A DNA stretch of 20,652 nt from the IMG/VR virus record IMGVR_UViG_3300023443_000173, positions 1 through 20,652 of that record. One strand, 5' to 3'. The notes below the pieces were generated by a model, which was not told the origin of the DNA, searched no databases, and worked only from the letters and a program-made list of their open reading frames with translations. Within the stretch, counting starts at the first letter, position 1, and every line of letters begins with the position of its first letter. This stretch comes from a virus. The position numbers and the translations under genes were made by a program. This document shows positions 1 through 6,117 of this stretch, in pieces.

Positions 1-1
1 A

Positions 2-271
2 GTGGCAGCCCTTAGGCTGAGAGCCAAGCATGAAGAAGAGGACATTAAACACCTTGTGAAAATGACTAAAGAAAAACAAGCCATTGAGGCGGAACGCAAG
101 GAAATGGGGCGCGAGAAGGAAAAGTTAGAAGAGATTGCTAAGGTCAAAGATGAGTACCGCGACAAGCTAGAGAAAGACCTGCGTGACCGTGGTGATGAGA
201 TTAAGGGTATGTACGGTGAAATCCTTGCTCGGCTTCCCAACATCACCGCACGGTTGAAAGGAGAACTCTAA
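2..271 (+). CDS. Coiled-coil protein, 5'-truncated by window edge
   Basis: The open frame runs in from the left edge, so the GTG at its first position need not be the true start and the N-terminus is probably missing. The visible 89 residues are very rich in Lys, Glu and Arg. Their heptad-like spacing (KEKQAIEAERKEMGREKEKL and onwards to about residue 65) predicts a long charged coiled coil, followed by a short tail ending in RLKGEL. No catalytic motif or membrane segment is visible. The stop codon overlaps the next start as TAATG, so the two genes are translationally coupled. Such coiled coils occur in phage nuclease-accessory and structural proteins, but no function can be assigned. Confidence 0.7.
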   Translation: MAALRLRAKHEEEDIKHLVKMTKEKQAIEAERKEMGREKEKLEEIAKVKDEYRDKLEKDLRDRGDEIKGMYGEILARLPNITARLKGEL

Positions 272-525
272 TGGTCCCTGGATATTTCCCCTCTGCGGGA
301 CTTCTTGGATTAGCAACAGGACAATCTTCTCTTAGTGGACTAAGTGACATTGAACAGTTCCAACGAGATGCTATGATGTTCAGGAGTCAGCCACCGCCAG
401 TTTTTAATCCAACTTTTCCCAGCAGTATTTTGCAGGAAAGGTATGAATGGTTATCTCGGGATGTATCAAAGCCAAAAACCATTCGAGAAGAACTTCAAGA
501 AGAAGTGGATGAATGGATTAAATAA
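271..525 (+). CDS. Small hypothetical phage protein
   Basis: An 84-residue protein whose ATG overlaps the upstream TAA (TAATG), with AAAGGAG placed just ahead as ribosome binding site. The N-terminal half is Gly/Ser/Pro/Phe-rich and probably disordered. The C-terminal third (from about residue 55, around LQERYEWLSRDV) is charged and likely helical, ending in an acidic EELQEEVDEWIK. I recognise no family. It is the last gene of its operon: the RNA1 promoter begins two bases after its stop codon. Confidence 0.65.
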   Translation: MVPGYFPSAGLLGLATGQSSLSGLSDIEQFQRDAMMFRSQPPPVFNPTFPSSILQERYEWLSRDVSKPKTIREELQEEVDEWIK

Positions 526-526
526 C

Positions 527-555
527 TTGCAATAAAACACAGCAAGCAATATAAT
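527..555 (+). promoter_or_regulatory. Strong sigma70 promoter for RNA1
   Basis: A -35 hexamer TTGCAA (527-532), a 17-nt spacer and a perfect -10 hexamer TATAAT (550-555) lie immediately after the stop codon at 525. The predicted start is about 562, exactly where the first helix of the downstream structured region begins (563). It is the best promoter match I found in the window. It implies that host RNA polymerase transcribes RNA1 and the genes after it. Confidence 0.75.
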
Positions 556-561
556 TTACAT

Positions 562-960
562 CTCACACGTTCTGATCACTCAGTGTGGTCATGTGATAAG
601 GGGAGCTAGAGATAGCTCTTGAAACGGATGCCCGATACATCCAATGCTCCCCATTTTACTCTATATCGGTTCGCTTATCGGGAGCGAAGAATGTCTTTTC
701 AGACAAACAAAATCCCAAAAAAGGTTTTACACAGGCTAGCTATCCTTAAAAGTTTTGCCTCTAGACTACAAAACAAATGTTCTAGCTCTCGCGACCCGTA
801 GAACTAGACACCTTGGCGACCAAATTTTGGTTGTGGGCACAAAAGGCAAGTGTTGTTAGTGACTATCGCTTGTAGAGAAGGGCCTTAATGCTTCTCTGGG
901 GACTACGATTACCCGGCCTCACAGGCTTCGCTTAACTGGCGACTTGGAAGTATACCAAGG
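562..960 (+). ncRNA. Structured RNA 1 (long leader or free ncRNA), class unknown
   Basis: This gene-free stretch between the promoter and the gene at 1005 folds by eye into a chain of perfect or near-perfect helices: 563-567/592-596, 574-579/585-590, 600-606/646-652, 626-630/638-642, 670-675/683-688, 693-696/701-704, 779-784/799-804, 817-823/827-833, 847-852/867-872, 874-880/891-897, 916-919/923-926 and 943-947/955-959. An alternative hairpin, 603-608/613-618 with a GAGA (GNRA) loop, competes with the 600-606 helix. CCTTGG at 811-816 can also pair with CCAAGG at 955-960. No U-tract follows, so transcription probably continues into the gene at 1005. It may therefore be a very long 5' leader or a processed RNA. 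The 3' boundary is approximate. I cannot match it to a known riboswitch, tmRNA or intron; large phage RNAs such as GOLLD or ROOL are candidate classes to test. Confidence 0.65.
626..688 (+). other. Pair of kissing-loop hairpins inside RNA1
   Basis: Hairpin A has a 5-bp stem GGATG/CATCC (626-630/638-642) and a 7-nt loop CCCGATA (631-637). Hairpin B has a 6-bp stem TTCGCT/AGCGAA (670-675/683-688) and a 7-nt loop TATCGGG (676-682). The two loops are exact reverse complements over all seven bases. This is the geometry of a kissing complex, either within one molecule or between two copies. A second TATCGG at 664-669 offers a competing partner for loop A. Confidence 0.6.
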
Positions 961-1004
961 GGGAAAGGGTAGAATTATGTCTAAAACACAAAAGGAGAGA
1001 CAAA

Positions 1005-1217
1005 ATGAACGATGCTACAGCAACATTAATAGGTGAAACAATTGGACAGATCACACTTGCACTTGCGCCACCTTCCCTACGCGACCAATTCGCAATGGCT
1101 GCATTAACTGGGTTGATTGCGTCTAATCCGACTGTTCAGGCCTCAAGGATAACGGCAATAGACGCCTATGTTCATGCTGACGCCATGATGAAAGCACGGG
1201 AGCAAGACAGTGAGTGA
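1005..1217 (+). CDS. Small conserved-type phage protein, unknown function
   Basis: 70 residues, starting at ATG behind AAAGGAGAGACAAA, a good Shine-Dalgarno. Residues 24-66 (SLRDQFAMAALTGLIA, then AIDAYVHADAMMKARE) match the pattern of small phage proteins that often sit beside replication genes, which have an LRDYFAAQAL-type motif and a Y-HADAML-ARE ending. I know no established function for them. It is the first gene after RNA1 and probably shares its transcript. Its TGA lies 8 bases inside the next frame. Confidence 0.75.
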   Translation: MNDATATLIGETIGQITLALAPPSLRDQFAMAALTGLIASNPTVQASRITAIDAYVHADAMMKAREQDSE

Positions 1218-1440
1218 TTGGATCAAGATAGAAAATCCTGTTCCGCACGCAGTGGTAATTGTAACTGATGGCTGGTCGGTTAGGTTCGGGTTCTGGCAAG
1301 ACGGCAAAGAACATGAAGCGCAAGGCAGTAAGGGCGGCGGCTGGCGAGACAATGATATTTACAGAGGTCTAGCGTTTCTACCCACGCATTATATCGAAGT
1401 GCCTTCAACTGAAAGCCTGCGGGAGAAATCCAGTGAATGA
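1210..1440 (+). CDS. DUF551-like small phage protein
   Basis: 76 residues with a GTG start at 1210 that overlaps the end of the upstream gene by 8 bases. The pattern is W-I (residues 4-5), a stretch VVIVTDG-WSVRFGFW, then GGGWRDND and finally THYIEVP. It resembles the small phage proteins with an N-terminal WI, a central beta hairpin and a C-terminal THW-LP signature (DUF551-like). The role of that family is unknown. No ATG lies nearby in frame, so GTG is taken as the start. The family call is by eye and moderate; the coding call is firm because of the coupled overlaps on both sides. Confidence 0.65.
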   Translation: MSDWIKIENPVPHAVVIVTDGWSVRFGFWQDGKEHEAQGSKGGGWRDNDIYRGLAFLPTHYIEVPSTESLREKSSE

Positions 1441-2140
1441 GAGAGAATTAACAGAATACAACGAACGCTGGCTGAAAGAGTGCCTGAAGGACGAGAACCT
1501 TTTCGACCATGAGCGCGCATTACTACGGGTGATGATTGGTGCACTGCCTATGGGTTTGGAGCCTAAAGAATTAAACGGTGCTCCTAAACATATATCCCAT
1601 CCTATCCCGTACGTTACAGAACTATTCGAACAGAACACTAAAAATAGAGGTGACGCACAACAATCTGAGCCGGGCGGTGATTACGTCCTGACTGGCAAGA
1701 AGAAAAAACTAACGGGTACAGACTTGGAAAAGTTCTGGTTGTTCTGGAATGCATTCGACTACAAGAAAAGTCGTGCCGAAGCTGCACAAGCCTGGATGGA
1801 CATACCCGACACCAAAGACGAAGCATTCATGGAACACATCCTGTATGCGGCCCGTCAGACAGCAAGCGAACGAAAGCCAGCAGTTACACCCAAGATGGCA
1901 CAAGGCTGGCTCTCAGCGCGTCGGTGGGAAGATTACGAGGCATCTAGTGCACAATCACCTACAGAGTGGAGCATAGAGAAGTGGAAAGAGTTCCTTGATG
2001 GGCCGAGCGGTTCATATATGCACAAGTCTAAGTCATGGCCTGATTATCTGTCTGGGCCTAACCCTTGGGAATATATAAACCGGGACATTCCACAAGAAGT
2101 TTTAAACATTTATGGTAAGGCATGGGGATGGCTAAGGTAA
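1433..2140 (+). CDS. Replication protein / helicase-loader-like
   Basis: 235 residues, GTG start at 1433 coupled to the upstream gene. Residues about 100-170 carry the pattern seen at the C-terminus of many phage replication initiators and loaders (O/DnaT/DnaD-associated): FW-FW-AF-YKKSRAEAAQAW, a helix with ILYAARQTASER, and PKMAQGWLSARRWEDY, equivalent to the usual TWLN-RWED motif. In that family the segment contacts helicase or DNA during origin loading. The N-terminus (1-60) is acidic and helical, with no clear HTH. The C-terminal extension (175-235) is Trp-rich and unfamiliar. Its place among small early genes fits a replication role. The exact partner cannot be read from sequence. Confidence 0.6.
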   Translation: MNERELTEYNERWLKECLKDENLFDHERALLRVMIGALPMGLEPKELNGAPKHISHPIPYVTELFEQNTKNRGDAQQSEPGGDYVLTGKKKKLTGTDLEKFWLFWNAFDYKKSRAEAAQAWMDIPDTKDEAFMEHILYAARQTASERKPAVTPKMAQGWLSARRWEDYEASSAQSPTEWSIEKWKEFLDGPSGSYMHKSKSWPDYLSGPNPWEYINRDIPQEVLNIYGKAWGWLR

Positions 2141-2325
2141 AGAAACCCGTCAAGCATATGACGCAGGATGATATTAAAGATCACTATTGCCATTGTGGTA
2201 AATTCGGTAGATTTGGAAGGAAAGATAATGGATGGAAAGCAAGAACAATTTGGTTTTGCTGGCAACACTGGGACGGCAACACCGGCGATAGTTCAGCTAC
2301 TCAGGACTTATTCGGAGAAAGGTAA
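2122..2325 (+). CDS. Small zinc-knuckle phage protein
   Basis: 67 residues, starting at ATG 2122 and overlapping the end of the upstream gene by 19 bases; a second ATG at 2128 is a possible start. The core HYCHCGKFGRFG followed by IWFCWQHW gives a Cys-x-Cys-Gly and Cys-x-x-His arrangement. It resembles small phage proteins with a C-x-x-CG-G-FG and WFC-x-x-H pattern that probably bind one zinc. Function unknown; a nucleic-acid or protein-binding accessory role is inferred only from the fold pattern. The overlap with the next gene (2228) is large (98 bases), which is unusual even here. Confidence 0.55.
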   Translation: MGMAKVKKPVKHMTQDDIKDHYCHCGKFGRFGRKDNGWKARTIWFCWQHWDGNTGDSSATQDLFGER

Positions 2326-2452
2326 GACGCTAGAATGGTGTGCCGGTCCTCAGGTCTTAGGCAGAAGCCCAAGAACTTTAAAGCAATATTGTCGCTGGTA
2401 CAGCATATCTTTTTCAGACTATACGCCGCGAGCGATGAAGGAAAAGGAATGA
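2228..2452 (+). CDS. Putative HTH protein, overlapping reading frame
   Basis: 74 residues starting at ATG 2228, which has GGAAGGAAAG upstream as Shine-Dalgarno. The same frame opens at 2168, but that ATG has no such site. Its TGA overlaps the next ATG as ATGA, the coupling used throughout this phage, which supports it as real. The stretch PAIVQLLRTYSEKGKTL, then LGRSPRTLKQYCR and SFSDYTPRAM, looks like a short helix-turn-helix as found in small phage DNA-binding proteins. It shares 98 bases with the preceding gene in another frame, so one of the two could still be spurious. Confidence 0.5.
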   Translation: MDGKQEQFGFAGNTGTATPAIVQLLRTYSEKGKTLEWCAGPQVLGRSPRTLKQYCRWYSISFSDYTPRAMKEKE

Positions 2453-2820
2453 TTAATTTTCAGACCATTACCGGACCGGAGCCTAATCATGAGGTCAAAG
2501 AGTTTCTTAACGCCCATAGATTGCGACTGTATAGACCATGTATACAATGTGACAGGGTGGTCAACGTTAAACTAACTAGGCCGTACCAAGGAAAATATTG
2601 TAGCCGCGAGTGTCAGACTGAGCATTGCAAGAAAAATATAACTTGTGACAGGTGTGGTAAGAAACTAAATCGGCCTAAATGGCGGGAATTAGGGCGCATT
2701 AAAGATGGATATGTTCATCATTTCTGTAATATTTCATGCTCGTCACAATATCACGGCAACAAGCGTGCACAGAAAACGACGAAAGCTAAATTATTACGCG
2801 ATTTGAAAGCAGGCAACTGA
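2449..2820 (+). CDS. Cysteine-rich double zinc-ribbon-like protein
   Basis: 123 residues from the ATG at 2449, chosen over an upstream in-frame ATG at 2335 because it forms an ATGA overlap with the preceding stop and has GGAAAAGGA just before it. Two Cys clusters are visible: PCIQC with YCSREC (residues about 30-55), and TCDRCGKK with FCNISC (about 66-95). Each could bind zinc as a treble-clef or ribbon unit (HNH-like or FCS-like ligands without an obvious HNH His). The C-terminus is basic (KRAQKTTKAKLLRDLK). It is probably a nucleic-acid-binding accessory protein; no catalytic residue set is seen. Confidence 0.6.
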   Translation: MINFQTITGPEPNHEVKEFLNAHRLRLYRPCIQCDRVVNVKLTRPYQGKYCSRECQTEHCKKNITCDRCGKKLNRPKWRELGRIKDGYVHHFCNISCSSQYHGNKRAQKTTKAKLLRDLKAGN

Positions 2821-3119
2821 TGATTTTCAGGAGAAAAAGAGTTTATGAAGATCACCAGTATGGGGCAATAGAAAGGCTAAATGAAACACTTGGGCGGCAT
2901 GTCAATATCTCAGAAATCGCGGATTACATGGATTGCACTGTAATTGATTTAGCTGGCCCAATACTTAAACTAATAAAAAAAGGATTAGCTGATAATGGAA
3001 AATATGGTCGGTCTTATTACAAGGTGGTGTCGCCACGTTTTGTTGAAATTCCAAGTAAAAAGAATACTAGCGCGGGCGGAAAGAAAGCTGAATACGGGCT
3101 TGAAATAATGCAACAGTGA
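2820..3119 (+). CDS. Small winged-helix-like protein
   Basis: 99 residues with a TGATG stop/start overlap. Residues 12-65 (HQYGAIERLNETL, VNISEIADYMDC, PILKLIKKGLADNG, SYYKVVSPRF) read as a winged helix: three helices followed by a strand pair, with the NISEIADYM segment as recognition-type turn. Such small proteins are common in phage early regions as transcription or replication accessories. Family-level identity is not recognised. It ends the early cluster; a 125-bp gap with a candidate promoter follows. Confidence 0.6.
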   Translation: MIFRRKRVYEDHQYGAIERLNETLGRHVNISEIADYMDCTVIDLAGPILKLIKKGLADNGKYGRSYYKVVSPRFVEIPSKKNTSAGGKKAEYGLEIMQQ

Positions 3120-3206
3120 TGTGGCGTAAATACAACACAAGCTAAAAGTTATTATTTATCAAGTTCCTATAGGGGTATTTGTCTAATCATAATTGTGGCC
3201 GCTGAG

Positions 3207-3234
3207 TTAATATTTAGTAGGCGAGATTTATAAT
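3207..3234 (+). promoter_or_regulatory. Candidate promoter for fibre genes
   Basis: A perfect -10 TATAAT (3229-3234) stands 16 nt after TTAATA (3207-3212), a four-of-six match to the -35 consensus. The predicted start near 3241 is only a few bases before the ATG at 3245, so an mRNA from here would be leaderless or nearly so. The gap 3120-3206 shows nothing else clear. Confidence 0.4.
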
Positions 3235-3244
3235 TGGATAAATT

Positions 3245-4453
3245 ATGCCTCCTCCCTATAAGTACATCGGCGGTGAGATAGCTACCCCTAACGGTATCGA
3301 ATTGATCGAATCGGTGTCAGACTTTCCAGTCGCTGTAGATGGGGTAATAAAACTAGAGGCAAAACAATACTGGATCGACGGTATTGTTACTATTTCGGAC
3401 GAAATGGAGCCGCCTTCTACGGGAGTATGCAGCTTTATAGGCGTTAACGTAATTGCCAGCGGCATTGTTTACACTGGCACCGGGTCAATGTTCAAAAACC
3501 TTTCCTTTGCCGCTGGCTTTCTTATCAACCTTGAATGTTCATTTTCTGCGCCAAACGGTCAATTATATGAAATAACGGGCGATCCAGCAGGGTTTCTAGC
3601 TGCATTCAACTGTGTATTTAGTGACATTGATAGTCTTGGGATTTTATCAGGCATAGGGTTTTCTCTAGTCCAGAGTAATATTATAGATGTTGGTCAAGGG
3701 ATAATTGCAGACAATAACGCCGCCGCTACAGTTGGGAGACTGAATTGGTTTCTGGGCAAAAATCAGCCTGGTGCTACCTTTGTGACCATTCAGGGAGCGC
3801 AAGGAAACGTTCAAATGTCTGCAAATTTCTTCACCGCGGCGGGTTCTAATGAAACTGTATTCGACATTAAAGCCGCATCAACAATAGTTGCTGGTATCGC
3901 GATAGGTAACGGTATAAATCTTACTTCTGGCGGAACACTTTTCGCGCCGGGTAGCAAGGACCAGACAGATATTTTCTGGATGTATGGCGCTAATTCAGGG
4001 ATTGAAAACAGTAAAGCAATCGCTGGTGTTTTGACAAACTCAAACGTGGCAGTAACAGTAACTTCAGCATCTTTTCAAGACATGAACCTTGGCACTGCAA
4101 TAGTGTCCAGCAGTATAGAGCGGTGGAAGCTAAATAGCACAACAACGGGCGAGCTGGAATATGAGGGCCTAGAAGATCGCAGACTACAACTAACAGCCAG
4201 CATAACGGCTGTTAAGTCTGGTGGAGGGGCGACTATTACCTGTGATTTCAGAGCATTTATTGATAGGGGTGCGGGATTTGTAGACTTAGCTGATGTAATC
4301 GACGCACCGCTTGAGATTAAATCGACGATTGATTCAAAAACCTTAGTCGTTCCGGTGACTGTCTCAACTGGAGACAAGATAAAAATTCTCCAAAGGAACA
4401 ACACCAACACAGATTCCATTGTTGTTTGCAATTTCTCCGTAGTTATAGATTAA
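3245..4453 (+). CDS. Tail spike / fibre-like protein with beta-helix
   Basis: 402 residues. The N-terminus (KYIGGEIATPNGIELIESV) and the long run of short hydrophobic strands with Gly/Asn turns up to about residue 260 (for example FAAGFLINLECSF, GIGFSLVQSNIIDVGQGI) suggest a right-handed parallel beta-helix of the kind found in phage spikes. From about 275 to the end (LTASITAVKSGGGATITCDF, then LEIKSTIDSKTLVVPVTVS) the pattern fits a trimeric jelly-roll head. No lyase catalytic triad can be named. There is only a weak GGA ahead of the ATG, so initiation may be leaderless or weak. It heads a block of host-contact genes and is probably a receptor-binding virion protein. Confidence 0.6.
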   Translation: MPPPYKYIGGEIATPNGIELIESVSDFPVAVDGVIKLEAKQYWIDGIVTISDEMEPPSTGVCSFIGVNVIASGIVYTGTGSMFKNLSFAAGFLINLECSFSAPNGQLYEITGDPAGFLAAFNCVFSDIDSLGILSGIGFSLVQSNIIDVGQGIIADNNAAATVGRLNWFLGKNQPGATFVTIQGAQGNVQMSANFFTAAGSNETVFDIKAASTIVAGIAIGNGINLTSGGTLFAPGSKDQTDIFWMYGANSGIENSKAIAGVLTNSNVAVTVTSASFQDMNLGTAIVSSSIERWKLNSTTTGELEYEGLEDRRLQLTASITAVKSGGGATITCDFRAFIDRGAGFVDLADVIDAPLEIKSTIDSKTLVVPVTVSTGDKIKILQRNNTNTDSIVVCNFSVVID

Positions 4454-4518
4454 TCTTAAAGCTTTAAAATTAACCTACTTCATAGTAAGCTGCCTACAAA
4501 CAATTAAAGGATATAAGT

Positions 4519-5436
4519 ATGGCGGGTTTATTCTCTAGTGGCGGCGGTGGCGGAGGCGGTGGTGACGGCGGTTCTCCCGCGCCACTGAACAGCGCTGTTC
4601 CTTTTTACTTGGCAAACGAAACCTTGGACTGTTTTACCGATGTTGACGGCGCTAGGTGGCTGAAGACGGGTGTTACTCAATCGGGCGCTAGTGTACCTGA
4701 CAATCCCAATGCTTTTACTAATTTAGCAACATTCACCGGGACTTCTTTCAGCACTACAAATGAAGATACTGCAATGCAAGGCATAACCTGGGATGGTACA
4801 CATTTCTGGGTTGTTGGTCTTATTAATATGACAGTCTATAAATATGACGCTTTGGGTGTATTCACCGGCACTTCTTTCAGCGTAGCAAGTGAGGAAACAG
4901 CACCATCTGACTTGACATGGGATGGTACACATTTCTGGGTTGTTGGTTCTTCTACTGACGCAGTCTATAAATATGATGCCTTAGGTGTATTCACCGGCAC
5001 TTCTTTCAGCACCGCAAGTGAAGATACATTCCCCCGCGGGGTAGTGTGGGACGGCACACATTTCTGGGTTGCTGGTGATTCCACCAACACAGTCTATAAA
5101 TATGATGCCTTAGGTGTATTCACCGGCACTTCTTTCAGCACCGCAAGTGAAGATACGTCAATACACAGCATAACATGGGACGGCACACATTTGTGGGCTG
5201 CCGGTGATTCCACTAACGCGGTCTATAAATACGACGCTTTGGGTGTATTCACAGGGATCTCTTTCAGCGTAGCAAGTGAGGATACAACACCTCGTGGAGT
5301 AGTGTGGGACGGCACACATTTCTGGGTTGTTGGTGATTTAAATGATGCTGTGTTCCAGTACACTTTGTCAATTGGCGACCCTGTAGCTCGCATAGACACA
5401 GATACCGGCTACGCTATTTTTATAAGGATTAACTAA
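4519..5436 (+). CDS. Repeat beta-propeller-like virion protein
   Basis: 305 residues behind a good AAAGGATATAAGT site. It starts with a short helix and a glycine run (residues 8-15 all Gly), likely a flexible linker. Residues about 72-286 are five tandem 43-residue units. Each has the pattern FTGTSFS-ASEDT, a variable position, WDGTHFWVVG, a variable loop, and VYKYDALGV. Four-strand units of this length with WDGTHFWV resemble NHL/YVTN-type propeller blades. The C-terminus (residues 287-305) is short. Five blades plus ends could close a propeller, which would suit ligand or receptor binding on the virion. It is tightly coupled (TAATG) to the next small gene. The function as a fibre component is inferred from the neighbours. 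Confidence 0.6.
   Translation: MAGLFSSGGGGGGGGDGGSPAPLNSAVPFYLANETLDCFTDVDGARWLKTGVTQSGASVPDNPNAFTNLATFTGTSFSTTNEDTAMQGITWDGTHFWVVGLINMTVYKYDALGVFTGTSFSVASEETAPSDLTWDGTHFWVVGSSTDAVYKYDALGVFTGTSFSTASEDTFPRGVVWDGTHFWVAGDSTNTVYKYDALGVFTGTSFSTASEDTSIHSITWDGTHLWAAGDSTNAVYKYDALGVFTGISFSVASEDTTPRGVVWDGTHFWVVGDLNDAVFQYTLSIGDPVARIDTDTGYAIFIRIN
4732..5376 (+). repeat. Five tandem 129-bp repeats in the propeller gene
   Basis: The motif TTCACCGG-ACTTCTTTCAGC recurs with starts at 4732, 4861, 4990, 5119 and (diverged) 5248, exactly 129 bp apart each time. Copies 2 to 4 are nearly identical at the DNA level. The period is 43 codons, so gain or loss of a unit keeps the frame. Confidence 0.95.
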
Positions 5437-5777
5437 TGGGTACAGTAAGCATTGAATATGTTGATCTACGTGTGGCTAACGCTACGGTGGGAACTCCGAT
5501 AGGTGAAACTCCGGTAGATGTGAATTCCATTGATTATACAGATGTTTCTTTCGAGGTTCTAGATTCGACATCTACTACAAGCATTGATGCGGGAACCCCG
5601 CCTGACGACGCTACGCACGCTGTAGTAACTAGCTTAATATCGAATCATTATATACGACTAGACGTAAACCCCACCCCAACAACTGGTGGTAAAGTGTGTA
5701 TAGTAGGTTCATCAAGGTTAATAGCTGTGAGAGGCGGTGATGCATCGTCTGTTCTTAAGATTTGCACGACAGTATAA
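5436..5777 (+). CDS. Small beta-rich protein, fibre partner candidate
   Basis: 113 residues, start overlapping the propeller stop (TAATG). The sequence is rich in Thr, Val, Asp and Ser with alternating strands (YVDLRVANATVGTPIGETPV, then VVTSLISNHYIRLDV and KVCIVGSSRLIAVRGG). It has no signal peptide or membrane segment. It reads like a small all-beta capsid or fibre accessory domain. I recognise no family. Its position directly after the propeller gene suggests that the products act together on the virion. Confidence 0.6.
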   Translation: MGTVSIEYVDLRVANATVGTPIGETPVDVNSIDYTDVSFEVLDSTSTTSIDAGTPPDDATHAVVTSLISNHYIRLDVNPTPTTGGKVCIVGSSRLIAVRGGDASSVLKICTTV

Positions 5778-5787
5778 GGAATTCACT

Positions 5788-5883
5788 ATGGGTACGGAGA
5801 CAATGATTGAACAATGGCTAATTGAGGGTGATGGCGGGATAATCGCGTAGGACCGCACAGAGATCGAAGATAAAACCGAATAA
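5788..5883 (+). pseudogene. Micro-ORF interrupted by an in-frame amber codon
   Basis: An ATG at 5788 with AAGGA seven bases upstream opens a frame MGTETMIEQWLIEGDGGIIA that meets TAG at 5848-5850. The same frame then runs ten more sense codons (DRTEIEDKTE) to a TAA at 5881-5883. That TAA overlaps the AAGGAG of the next gene, which is where stops normally fall in this phage. The natural product is therefore probably 31 residues, either broken by a nonsense change or read through by an amber suppressor. A 20-residue peptide ending at the TAG is the alternative. Function unknown. Confidence 0.4.
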
Positions 5884-5895
5884 GGAGAAAAACTG

Positions 5896-6117
5896 GTGGG
5901 CGGCAGTTTAGAAGACGGCAAGACATTTCACGCTATATGCACCATAGGCGCGCAGACAGCGGAATGCACTCAAATCACGGCACTAGGCGTTAAAGGTGGG
6001 GGTGTTATAGTCCGCACGAAGACAACCACACAGAAAACCGTAGCTGAAGCACTAGCATACCTACCAGGCGCACGCCTCACTGAAGACAATAACTGTGTGG
6101 TGATTAACAATGGCTAA
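5896..6117 (+). CDS. Small hypothetical protein before terminase small subunit
   Basis: 73 residues, GTG start at 5896 eight bases after AAGGAG. The N-terminal part (TFHAICTIGAQTAECTQITA) is beta-like with two Cys; the C-terminal part holds a helix (TVAEALAYLPGARL) and ends VVINNG. No family is recognised. Its stop lies 8 bases inside the terminase small-subunit gene, so it is coupled to packaging functions, but nothing in the sequence shows a role there. Confidence 0.6.
   Translation: MGGSLEDGKTFHAICTIGAQTAECTQITALGVKGGGVIVRTKTTTQKTVAEALAYLPGARLTEDNNCVVINNG

Noticed and set aside
619-801. 60-codon + strand frame inside RNA1
   Set aside because: It starts with TTG, has no Shine-Dalgarno, overlaps several strong helices and the kissing hairpins, and its product has no recognisable pattern.
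526-1004. tmRNA or group I intron
   Set aside because: No tRNA-like ends or tag reading frame, no split gene on both sides, and no recognised intron core.
2168-2227. Upstream start for the HTH-like gene (frame opens at 2168)
   Set aside because: No binding site precedes it; ATG 2228 has GGAAGGAAAG and gives a shorter overlap.
2335-2448. Upstream start for the Cys-rich gene
   Set aside because: The ATG at 2449 has a binding site and an ATGA overlap with the previous stop; the extension would lie almost wholly over the previous gene.
4075-4431. 118-codon minus-strand frame
   Set aside because: It is antisense to the beta-rich end of the spike gene, has no binding site, and all supported genes are on the + strand.
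4456-4467. Palindrome TTAAAGCTTTAA after the spike gene as terminator
   Set aside because: The stem is AT-rich and short with no U-run following; more likely chance in AT-rich intergenic sequence.
4732-5376. CRISPR-like periodicity
   Set aside because: The 129-bp period is a multiple of three within one open frame and encodes protein blades; no short repeats with unique spacers.
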